The translations under genes were made by a program, and so were the position numbers. A model generated the notes under the pieces. That model worked only from the letters and a program-made list of their open reading frames with translations, had not been told where the DNA came from and made no database searches. A stretch of DNA of 64,000 bases from Taxawa tesnikishii (nom. ined.) (lineage: Eukaryota > Ascomycota > Dothideomycetes > Dothideales): the NCBI GenBank assembly GCA_030247885.1, contig JAPDRO010000003.1:1860001-1924000 (forward strand), written 5' to 3'. Positions 23,072-32,561 of this stretch are shown here, one piece after another (position 1 is the stretch's first letter; each line of letters begins with the position of its first letter).

Positions 23072-25087
23072 TCATCCCGCCGCCCCCATAACCCCACTGA
23101 CCTCACTCTCATCCCACTCCATCCTCCTCGTCCGCCCCTCCATCCTCTCCCTCCTAGTCCTAGGCCCCCTCCTCATAACCTCCTCCTTCCTTTGCTCAAC
23201 CACCCTGTCCACTTCCAATCCTTCCAGTCCCTCTTCCGCCCCACCGAAACCAGCACCCGCACCGCTCGCAAAACTCCCGCCAAGCCCGGCTCCAACGCCG
23301 CAGTCCTGGAGGCCGTCTAGCGCGCGGGACAGCAGTTCTGTGGCGAAGGGATCCTGCGGCGCGAGCGCCAGCGCTTCGTGCAGCGCGACCGTCGCCTCCA
23401 TGTGATCCTCCAGTTCCAACAGGACGAGCCCTTTACTCGTGAACGTCTGCGCGTCCTTGCCGCCCAGCCGTAGCACCTCGTCGAACTGTCGCAACGACTG
23501 CTCGTACAGGCCTGCCCGTCTCAACGCGTGCGCGAGGTTGCTTCTCGTCGCCAGAAAAGACTGCGTTGAGGATGGGTTCGTCTCCTCGGCGACGCTTAGC
23601 GCGAGTTCGAGGATGCGTATAGCTTGTTCGAAGGAGCCTTCGTTGTAGAAACATACGCCCAGTTCGCTGAGGAGGAGGGGGTCGGAGTTGCACATGGAGA
23701 AGGCCGAGTTGAGGTACTCGCGAGCGAGCGCGAGGTTCCCTAGTCCCAGGTTCTGCATGCCCAGGAACAGTGCCGGTAGGTGACTTCCCTGGAACAAGCG
23801 CGCGGCGGTGCTGTACGCGGAGATGGCTTGGTCGTGTTCGCCTTCGGCGGCGAAGGTGTGCGCGAAGCCGATCCAGGCGGGTCCGAAATGCGGGTCCATT
23901 AACGAACTCTTGCTGAAGTAAGCGCGTGCTTGAGAAACGGCGGAGCTGGTGGGATTGGAGTTTGAGGTGGGGTTGGAAGAGTGTGATGTTGTGGCCAGGG
24001 AGAGATAGTAGGTCGCAACGGCGAACCAAGAGGCTGGTTCGTGGGGGTGGGAGTCGGCCAGATCATGGGAGAGGAGGAAGAGGGCGTTTGTTTCGTTGAG
24101 CTCGTACAGACAGGCAACGTGGGTAGGGACGGCGGAGAAGTTGTAGGGGTCGCGTTCGAGGATTTGGGTGGTGAGGGCCAGGGCGTCGCGGAACCGGCAG
24201 TGGGTGTGTAGGAGTTCGGCTTTGGAGAGGAGGAGGGAGGGGTTGGAGGCGAGGGAGTAGTGCGTGCTGAGGGTTTCGATGGCGGCGGAAAAATCCTCGG
24301 GACGTGAGTATTTTGAGAGGCGGGTTGTGTAGAGCATCTTGGTGAACTCTGCGGCTTCTTGCGCGGACGAGGGGTTGCAGGAGACGGTGTCGAAGTTGAG
24401 CGAGGTCAGGAACTCCCATTCCTCGCTGGGTGACATGAGCTTGTTCTGCATGAGCTGCTCGAAGGCCTCGAAGCATTGGACGTCGATGCGGACGGCGTCT
24501 TTGTAGCACTCTTTCGCCCGGTCGAAGGCGTTTTGTTTCGCGTAGCACACACCGCGCAGGTAGCACATGGCGGCCTCGAATCTTATATTGCTGGCGTCCT
24601 CACGGTCTCTCTCTTCGCTGCGATCGGCACGGTCTGACCGCTGCGGCATCTTCCCATTCTTCCCTGCGTGCCCGATACCGTTCCACGCATCCAGATGCTG
24701 CAGCTTCCTACGCGCACGGTCGGACGAGGTGATGAGGTGTACAGGGTTCTTGTCGCCAAGGATTGTCAGGGCTTCGTCGAAGCGTGATTGCTTGACGTAG
24801 CAATGCGCGGCTAGGTATTTGCAAGACGGATTGCGTGCGATCAGGTCTTGTCGCGAGAGGAAGCCGAGTGCGCGGGTGTAGCTTCCGGTCGAGAAGTGAA
24901 CCTGGGCCAGCCAGAATGCATCCTTGTCGTTGTCTAACTCACACATGTCAGCGGTGACGAGGGATTGTGGGCGGCACTATGTATGCGCACTGGTCAAAGC
25001 AAGCAGCTTGTCGCCGATGAAGATGGCGGATTCGTATTGGTGTTTGTTAAGAGCATCCTGTCTCCAGTCGCGAAGGAACTTTTCCAT
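23072..25087 (-). CDS. CDC16: Anaphase-promoting complex subunit Cdc16/Cut9/APC6
   Basis: Tetratricopeptide-repeat scaffold subunit of the APC/C ubiquitin ligase, which degrades cyclin B and securin at anaphase. Two exons: 24991-25087 (MEKFLRDWRQDALNKHQYES...) and 23072-24933; the 57-nt intron (GTGCGC...GAGTTAG) gives ...LALTNNDKDAFWLAQVHFST in phase. 652 residues. TPR units can be followed from WLAQVHFSTGSYTRALGFL through YLAAHCYVKQSRFDEALTIL, CYLRGVCYAKQNAFDRAKEC, AWIGFAHTFAAEGEHDQAIS, LGMQNLGLGNLALAREYLNS, LGVCFYNEGSFEQAIRILEL and TFTSKGLVLLELEDHMEATV. The C-terminus is Gly/Arg-rich. Divergent from Yju2 with 756 bases between starts. Confidence 0.94.
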
Positions 25088-25843
25088 AGTCACCCAGGCT
25101 CAATCTCGTGCAAGTTGTTAGGATTCAATTGGTATATGCAGATTGGTTGATGCGGTGCTAGGTGGTGTGCTGGCGTGTTTGTGTAGTTCTCCATTCTGTC
25201 GTTGTTGTCTTGCGACGTGAAGCTCGCGACTGCCCTGAGTGGATGCGGGGGAGCAGAAGCATCGGTCTAACCTTTTTCCGCTTCCGAGACGCGGATGATA
25301 AGTTAGAGTTACCATCGCGAGTCGAAGTCTCTCGTTGACGCCGGGTTCAGATAGGCGATGATGACGGACTCTTTTTGACTTGAGAGACGCTTGAATAGAG
25401 GATGCAGCGCATCGAAACGTGACTGGAGACTTTTGACCCGTTCAGCGTTGCTGTGATGGTGTTGCTGCATTGCAGTATCACATTCTCCCGCCGTGAAAGT
25501 CCAAAGGTTGAGGGGCTTCGGGGCTTCGGGGACCATCACTTTAGACTGCCCCGGTTCCACGGCTGCAGCCGCGCTAACGCACCCGTCACATGCTGCCTCG
25601 TCGGTACCTTCTTCCTTTGGACTTTCCTGACACTTTCCTGCGGACATACTGTAAACATCACCACCACCACCCGTGCACCATCTGTCGCAGCTTTCCGCAC
25701 ACCACCTCAGCCTCTCCACACACAGTCCACACACTTGCGAGCACACACTCGCAAACCACAACCACAACCACATCCTCTCCCTTGCGCATTTCACACCACG
25801 CTCGCGCACCCACCGTCGCTTCTTCAGTACATCAACACCCACC
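25088..25843. other. Divergent promoter region of APC6 and Yju2 genes
   Basis: No gene. The Yju2-proximal 200 bases are rich in CAC/CCA and CT tracts on the + strand. Several frames are open here but only because of the biased composition. Confidence 0.6.
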
Positions 25844-26665
25844 ATGTCTGAGCGCAAAGTCCTCACCAAGTACTATCCACCAGACTTCGACCCATCGAAG
25901 ATCTCTCGCACGCGCAAGCCCGCCACCGCCGGTCCAAAAGTCCAAACCGTCCGTCTCATGGCACCGTTCTCCATGAAGTGCACTTCCTGCGGCGAATACA
26001 TCTACAAGGGACGCAAGTTCAACGCACGCAAAGAGACCACCGACGAAAAGTACTACGCCATCACCATCTTTCGCTTCTACATCAAATGCACCCGCTGTTC
26101 CGGCGAAATCACCTTCAAAACCGACCCCAAGAACATGGACTACACCTGCGAGCGGGGCGCGAAGCGCAACTTCGAGCCGTGGAGAGAGGCCAAACTGGCC
26201 GAGGAGACGGAGGAGGAGCGCCTGGACCGACTCGAGCGCGAGGAGGCCGAGCGCGACAAGATGCAAGAACTCGAAGCGAAGACGCTCGACGCCAAGACCG
26301 AGATGCAGATCGCAGACGCCCTCGACGAGATCAGAACCCGCAACGCCAGGGTCGAGAGAGGGGAGAAGGGCGGTGCCGACGTCACGGTGGTGGATCGACG
26401 TGACGAGGAGAGGGAGAGGCAGGAAGCCGAGGACGCAGAGGCGGCGCGGAGGGCCTTTGCGGGCTTGGAAGGCGAGAAGGTGCGGAGGATCGTTGATGAT
26501 GATGAGGAGGGCTCCGCCACTCCCGATCTTGTCGCACCACCACCACAACCACTCACATCATCGTCATCACCAAGCACGACAGCGCCCACGTTCAAGCGTA
26601 CAGCTAAGAAGAAGAAGGATCTGGGGGCTGCATTGGGTATTAAGCGAAAGCCCGCATTGGTGTAG
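25844..26665 (+). CDS. YJU2: Splicing factor Yju2/Cwc16 family (CCDC94-type)
   Basis: Spliceosome component that joins with the NineTeen complex and promotes the first step of splicing at the branch site; nuclear. Single exon of 273 residues. The frame is open upstream, but the ATG at 25844 (context CACCATGTC) gives the family N-terminus MSERKVLTKYYPPDFDPSKI. The conserved zinc module follows: CTSCGEYIYKGRKFNARKE, then FRFYIKCTRCSGEITFKTDP and NMDYTCERGAKRNFEPWRE, two CxxC pairs. Residues from about 120 to 220 form a highly charged Glu/Arg coiled coil, and the tail is Ser/Pro-rich ending KKKDLGAALGIKRKPALV. Frame intact. Confidence 0.94.
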   Translation: MSERKVLTKYYPPDFDPSKISRTRKPATAGPKVQTVRLMAPFSMKCTSCGEYIYKGRKFNARKETTDEKYYAITIFRFYIKCTRCSGEITFKTDPKNMDYTCERGAKRNFEPWREAKLAEETEEERLDRLEREEAERDKMQELEAKTLDAKTEMQIADALDEIRTRNARVERGEKGGADVTVVDRRDEERERQEAEDAEAARRAFAGLEGEKVRRIVDDDEEGSATPDLVAPPPQPLTSSSSPSTTAPTFKRTAKKKKDLGAALGIKRKPALV

Positions 26666-27884
26666 AACCCCGTTAACGAAATTCATGTCCTCTCTCTCTC
26701 TCTCCCCCCTGCTGGATGGCGATTGCAAAGGTGAGAGCAGCTCCCCCAACACCTTGGGCGCCCATCTTGCATTGTGGCCGTGCAATTTCCAGGCTACAGT
26801 TCCAAGTAGAGAATGGAGCAGGGACAGTTCACCACTACGACGCGAAGTGTTTTTATTGTGGAGTCTTGCTTGCCCGTGTCCAAACCCCGGGGGCCCTCGC
26901 TAGACGGAAGTTGCAAGCGTCCCCGTTCGTTCCATGCAACAATAAACTCGGAATAACCGCATACCACGACACAGACCTGCTTCTCTCATCAGCCCCATAC
27001 TTTCAGGCGGTGGGAAACCCCGTCATCTGCAGTCTCTTTCGCGCCCCGCCTTGCGGTCAAACAGGACCTCAATGAAAATTTCGTGGCGAGGCCTCCTGGT
27101 ATCATCGCATCCGAAACATGACTTTCGCTACTACAACACAGGCAAATGATCGCCGTGCACTAGGTCATGGCAGAATGATATATCACGCTATTCCCTCACC
27201 GCCCTCGTTAGCGTAGGTGCGGGCAGGGTATATCACAACCCTCGCCTCGCCTTCTCTGCCGACACCAACCCGCAGGCGCGCATCGAAGAAGGAAGAAAGA
27301 CGACGGAATCTCGCCAGATATAAAAGAAAGAAAGCCTGTCCTGGACTAGGTGCCCCATTACTGTATCAATCAACGCGTTGGTCTCTGAAGGGGAGTAACT
27401 CAATTTCACCACAACCGAGTGCTCATTACAGGAATTCATGGCGTACTAAAAAAAGACACAGTGTTGTACCCACCACGACGACGATCGCCGACAATGCAAA
27501 CAATATCAATCGGGGTTTGGGAGGCTATATAGCTAATACGCAACCGGCTCCGCCGTTATCGAGGGTGCGCCCCAAAGGATATCCTACCTACGGGCGCATA
27601 CCTGAGAATATGATTTCCGGTCAGGCGGACCATCTAAGCATCGAGAGCACGTGTTATGCTCCGCTTCATTCGCGAGTGGTGGAGAGGGTACATTTAGAAA
27701 AGTGTGGCAAGCAACATTCTTCGTCAGGAAATCATGTGAAAGAAGACCGGCGCACTGCGGTCGTTCGATTCGTGAAGTTTTCGTATAATACTGAATGCTA
27801 ACGGCCCTCAACTTATTTCATAGGCACTCGTCATTGCGTGTCATAATCCCTCGTTGTCAAACAAGCACAGTCGCATCACCCTGT
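26666..27884. other. Intergenic between convergent Yju2 and glutamate decarboxylase genes
   Basis: No gene. A (CT)n tract lies just after the Yju2 stop (about 26689-26704). A full-length copy of the short dispersed repeat is at 27183-27395. Confidence 0.6.
27183..27395 (-). repeat. Short dispersed repeat, copy 6
   Basis: Starts TCACGCTATTCCCTCACCGC followed by CCTCGTTAG, and ends CTGTATCAATCAACGCGTTG then GTCTCTGAAGGGGAG. About 213 bp, the longest copy, inverse to the unit at 16935-17136. Matching both ends at the same spacing as that copy is the best evidence that the family is real. Confidence 0.65.
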
Positions 27885-29658
27885 TTAGCACACGGCGTGA
27901 GTCTTTCCGTGCTTGCCCTGCAGACTGTGCTTCTCATCGGTGAAATGCTTGTTCATGTGCTTTTGCTTGCCCGTGTGGGTAGCGTTGGCGCGCAGGTGCT
28001 CCTTGTGCACCTTCAGAGTCTGCTCGTCCATCTTGCTGAGGGCCTCAACAGCCATTTGGATGTCTGCGATAAGGGCGTCGCAACGGGCGCGGGAGAAGTC
28101 CTCACGCACAACAACGCGCATCATCTTGAGGTTCTGCGCGTCCGGGGCCATGGTGTATGCTGGCACAACCCAGCCGCGCTGACGCAGGTGGCGGGCAACG
28201 TCAAACTCATCGAACTTGTGGCCCTTGGCCTTGTCCAGGTGGAAAGCAACGAGGGGCAGACCCTCACCGCGGCCCTTGGACATCAGCTTGAAGCCCATCT
28301 TCTCGACGCTGGCGGCGAGGTAATCGGCCGTACGAGTCAGGTTGAACATGATGGCACGGTAGCCCTTCTTTCCAAGACGGATGAGCTGGTAGTACTGGCC
28401 GATGATGTTGGAGGCGCCCTTGGAGAAGTTGAGCGTAAACGTTGCTTGCTCGGTGCCGAGGTAGTTGATGTTGAAGATCAGCTCCTTGGGTAGGTATTCG
28501 GGTGAGCGCCAGACGACCCAGCCCACGCCGGGGTAGACAAGGCCGTACTTGTGGCCGGACACGTTGATGGAAACGACCTTCTCCAGGCGAAAGTCCCACT
28601 CGAGGTTAGGGTTGACGAATGGTGCAACAAAGCCACCGGATGCAGCGTCGACTTTGGGAAAAGTCAGTCAAATCGGCTGCTCTTTGCTCAACATGGAACA
28701 CTCACTGTGAATAGGGCAATCAATGTTACGCTCAACCAAGAGGTCGTTGATTGCCTTTGCATCCTCGTACTCGCCGGTGTAGGTGGTTCCCAGGATGGCG
28801 CAGATGCCGATGGTGTTCTCGTCGACCATATCAACGGCCTGCTTGGGGTCAATGACATAGCGGTCCTCGGTACAGTAGACGTAGCGCTCCTCCACATCAA
28901 AGTATCGCGCGGCTTTCTCCCAGCAGACCTGCACAGCAGAGTTCATGACGATGTTTGGCCTAGAGGTGTCCTTTCCCTCAGCCTTCCTCTTGTTCGCCCA
29001 GGTCTTCTTCATGGCCAGGACAGCAAGCATGATGGCCTCGGAGGAACCGACGGTCGAGGTACCCATGGCGTTAGAGCTCTCGTCGTGGGTGGGGATGTTG
29101 AAGAGGCGGGCGATCATGTTGATGCAGCGGTTCTGGATGTCTGCGGTGACTGGGTACTCTTCGTAGTCGATGAAGTTCTTCGCGGCACCCTCGGCCATGA
29201 GCTTCTCGGCTTCATCTTCCTGCGCAGCTTGTCAGTTAGATGTTAAAACTGGTCGGGATAGCACTTCATACCATGTAAGTCGTCACAAAACTGGCCAGGC
29301 TAGTAGGATTGTCAGCATGCAGTGGCTTGAGCTGGAGTATCAGTCAACTCACTTCAGCGTAGGGTTGCCGTCAAGGGTCAAGTCATCCCTAAATGGTAGG
29401 TCAGCGTCCGAAGTCAACTGAGACGTTTAACAGCTGCTGGACAACTTACTTGATCATGCGGTAGGCAATCTCCTTTGGCATCTCATCGTCGGGCATGACG
29501 TGCCTGGGCAGGTCCATGGCAGCGAACTTGCTGCCATAGATGCTCTCGGTGAAATCGCCATCTGGGGCATCCTTGGGGCCAAGCTGAGCGTTGTCAATGC
29601 CCTCAACGATAGGCTTCAGGGCGTCCTTGTCGTTCTCGACGACTCCGAGGTGAACCAT
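27885..29658 (-). CDS. GAD1: Glutamate decarboxylase
   Basis: PLP enzyme turning glutamate into GABA and CO2, first step of the GABA shunt; cytosolic. Five exons: 29450-29658, 29353-29388, 29272-29299, 28706-29219, 27885-28651; 517 residues, usual for fungi. Two are micro-exons of 36 and 28 nt ([11 protein letters not shown] and LASFVTTYM), and every junction phase closes. Key parts: [40 protein letters not shown] (substrate/PLP phosphate), [17 protein letters not shown] (the PLP-binding Asp) and [18 protein letters not shown] with the Schiff-base Lys297. The C-terminal tail is His/Lys-rich ([20 protein letters not shown]) and lacks an obvious plant-like calmodulin site. ATG 29658 begins [14 protein letters not shown]. 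Confidence 0.95.
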
Positions 29659-30742
29659 TTTGGCTGATTGAAGTGGTAGGAACTGGCGAGGTTGTGGTCT
29701 GTAGACGCGGGGAGTGAATGAAGTTCGTGTAGGTGGAGCAGTTGTGCTCGTCAATTGCCTGTCGAAGGAGAGGAAGAAGCTGCGTTTTGAAGCTTGATTG
29801 AGGAAGGATTTCATCCGAAACAAGCGAGGCATGCGGCTGTCCTGCCCGCAGGCACGAACAGTGCCTCAGCCAGTTTTTGGGCCGGTTCAGTCGTCCGTGT
29901 TTGGTTGTTGACGCAGCGTGACATCAGGAGTCAAGCATCTGCCAAGAATCTGGCGACTAAGAGTTTAAGCAAACGCGGGACGGGATGCTAAGATGAAGAT
30001 GTGGGGTGTGTCTGTGTCTGTGTCGTGTATCGTTGCGTATCGTGTACCGCGCCTTGACCAACAGTCTGAACACGTGGAGCTGACGCGTTTGACTTCGCCT
30101 TCATCACCCGTGACCGCATCCAGTAGTCATTACGCCTACTTCACATCCGTTTGAAGACACGCCGGTCATAGCAGTATACCATATTCCCGCCCGCCTCGTC
30201 ATGTACCTGACTGGCACGAGACGCACAAGACGCATGAAACGCAAGCTGCAGGGCAAACAACGTCTGCTGAGAAGTATCGACACAAGCGAAGACCAGTCTC
30301 TCCCATACCGTAGGCCTAACAACAGCCCTCTACTCCCAAACAGGCCACACGTCGTGAGTGGGAAGGGCGATCGATTGCTAACCGAGGCGCTCCTTCCACA
30401 CAGACCGCTCGTAGCCAAATGAATCCATCTTTCTCGCCATACGATCAATACCCGCCACGACGAGACAACCGCAGGACCGACGCAACGTGGTCCAAGACAA
30501 ATGGAACTTGCCCCATCAGCTCTCCAGGAAAAGCTCCTGCTCTCATTTCCTCCATCTCGAATCGCCGGCCAACGTCCACCACCCTCAAAGTTCTTCCACC
30601 CCGCCGTAAACCATCTCTCCATCTCTCCATCTCTCCATCCTCCCCTTCTCCTGCTGTTCCTCCTCCGCCTCCTCCAACTCCCTCGCTCCCTCCTCCGCCA
30701 CATCCTAACTCCCTCTGCACCGCCCAATCCCTCCACACCGCC
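29659..30742. other. Intergenic, glutamate decarboxylase promoter
   Basis: No supported gene. An open frame on the + strand from 30420 is Pro/Ser-rich and runs antisense into the neighbouring coiled-coil gene, so I do not call it. TCTCCATC is repeated three times at about 30611-30637. A TGTGTCTGTG-type repeat lies at about 30005-30030. Confidence 0.55.
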
Positions 30743-32041
30743 TCATCGCGTCCAGTTCTCCCACCTGTCCAACTCCGCTCGCATCTCCACCTCCCTGCCC
30801 TGGCACTCCCTCAACTTCTCCCTCAACGTCTCATTATCCGCCTCCAACTCCCTGATCCCACGCCGCGCGTCAGCATCCCTCACGCACGCCTGACCCCACC
30901 CCGTCTTCGCGCGCCTGAGCTCCCTCCTCAGCTCCGCCACCCTCTCGCAAAGGAACTCGATCCGCTCGCGCAGACCCTCGACCTCCATCTTCTCGAGCGT
31001 CCGGCGCGCCAAGGGCGGGGCCGCGCGCGAGGTCGTGCGCCTCCCATCCGCGTCCGCGGCACACGTCGTCGGGCGTCCGCTCGGGAGCGCGCCCGTGCCG
31101 CCGCTGCAAGCTGTTTCCCGAGCTCGGCTGAGATCGAGCGGTGCGGGCGCTCGCTTCGTTGAGGGAGCGGAAGGGCGCGAGCAGCCGCGTGCGATCGCGT
31201 CCTGAGTCTGCGTTGAAGGTGGCGAGGACGGGCTGGTGATGTCTTGCGGGGCGTCCGTGGCTGGCGGAGGCGAGAGCGAGGGCGAGGGATTTGCCGCCTG
31301 CGCGTTCGAATTGGACGGAGAGGTCGGAGGGACGGGTGGGAGTGGGAGGTTGAACGTCGCGGCTGCGGCGTTGGGCTTTAAGGTCGGAGTGACTGGTCGT
31401 GCGGGACTGCCAGACACGCCTTGCTCTGGAACTCTTCTTGTAGTCGTAGCCGCCGCAGTCGACGTCGCCGACGTCTGACTTGGTGGAGGCGGGTTGTGGT
31501 TGGCATCGCCGTGGACGGGCTTGGTCGTACTGTCTCGGTTCGCATTGGGCAGGTGCCCGATACTTTGTGGTACGGGATGACTGCCCAGTGGATTCGGGAC
31601 AGAGTCACGGAAAGGGTCGTGCACTGCGGCCTGGAGGACAGTGTTCGTAGCAGCTCTGTTCTGCCCGTCTGTGTGCGAAGTGATCTGACAGGTCCGAAGT
31701 CCTCCGGTATACAGGGCCACAGCAGGCGTACGAGAATCCAGAGCTTCTGGTGGGTTTGGTCGTGGGATCATGACGCCGGTTACGGGATGCCGAATGGCCG
31801 TCCAACCTTGCGACAGATTCGACGTTGTGGCAGCAGTGCCGGCGTTAGTGTCCATATGCCGGTTGGGTGCGGCTGACGGCATAGTGGCAGGTGCTTGTGA
31901 AGCGGTGGTGCCTCCGTTGGTCCTTGGTGGAGGTCCCCGTTGCATGTCGTGCGGACTTTTATCGTGCTCTGTGGTTTTTCCGCTTGAGAATCTGTTGTGA
32001 GTGAGTGTTTTTGCATCGAAGGATCTTGTGGGTGTTGACAT
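30743..32041 (-). CDS. Hypothetical protein with C-terminal coiled coil
   Basis: Single exon, 432 residues from ATG 32041 (MSTPTRSFDAKTLTHNRFSS). I do not recognise the family. The first 310 or so residues are low complexity, rich in Pro, Ser, Thr and Ala, with few hydrophobic clusters, so probably disordered. From about 340 a long amphipathic helix begins: LEKMEVEGLRERIEFLCERV, AELRRELRRAK, then IRELEADNETLREKLRECQG and ending WENWTR; the heptad pattern supports a coiled coil of about 80 residues. There is no signal peptide or membrane segment. The composition is GC-rich, which lengthens open frames on all strands, but the ordered helix at the end and a clean ATG argue that it is real. Possible roles such as scaffold or DNA-binding partner are not supported by anything seen. 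Confidence 0.6.
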   Translation of the reverse strand: MSTPTRSFDAKTLTHNRFSSGKTTEHDKSPHDMQRGPPPRTNGGTTASQAPATMPSAAPNRHMDTNAGTAATTSNLSQGWTAIRHPVTGVMIPRPNPPEALDSRTPAVALYTGGLRTCQITSHTDGQNRAATNTVLQAAVHDPFRDSVPNPLGSHPVPQSIGHLPNANRDSTTKPVHGDANHNPPPPSQTSATSTAAATTTRRVPEQGVSGSPARPVTPTLKPNAAAATFNLPLPPVPPTSPSNSNAQAANPSPSLSPPPATDAPQDITSPSSPPSTQTQDAIARGCSRPSAPSTKRAPAPLDLSRARETACSGGTGALPSGRPTTCAADADGRRTTSRAAPPLARRTLEKMEVEGLRERIEFLCERVAELRRELRRAKTGWGQACVRDADARRGIRELEADNETLREKLRECQGREVEMRAELDRWENWTR

Positions 32042-32561
32042 ATCGCTTTACATATGCAGTCCGACAAAGCCAACAGAACATCCTGACTATTCCGTTAGAA
32101 AAAGAGAGCGTTTCAGACATGTTTTTTTTTTGAACGAATAATGAAATGTGGCTGTCAGCATGAGAAACGGAGAGTTCGTGAATATGCTTTGGCTGTGTGT
32201 ATGTTCTTTTGAGACATGCAGGCGGAACGATCCTGCAATGTGGATAGAAGCCCACATCTCATCTCTGAAACATGTGAGCAAAGATCAAAGAAACAAGACC
32301 GCATGAAAGTATTCGTCAGCCGGATTTTCGGATACATCTATTCTTACATAGTCATAGGCTTGAGGACTCAAGCACCCCGAACCGTATAATAACTCTTTGA
32401 GCGTTCTGTTGTTGCCGCTTCCTCCGACTGCGTACTGTGACCGCATGTGTACTGCCGTAATGTGTTTTTATCCGAACCTCTCTTTTCCCTTTCCGAAACG
32501 CTATGCAGATAACCTTCCATATGTGAGATGCGTGCCTCTCCACCTTGCGACGTCGAGATTA
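32042..32561. other. Intergenic, 520 bases
   Basis: AT-richer than its surroundings with a T tract at 32122-32131. No gene seen; the downstream flank of the Zn2Cys6 gene and the promoter of the coiled-coil gene. Confidence 0.6.

Noticed and set aside
27795-29246. Long + strand frames of 232 and 231 residues
   Set aside because: Antisense to glutamate decarboxylase exons 4 and 5.
30419-31162. 247-residue Pro/Leu-rich + strand frame with an ATG
   Set aside because: Mostly antisense to the coiled-coil gene; no ordered segment, composition explained by CT-rich sequence.
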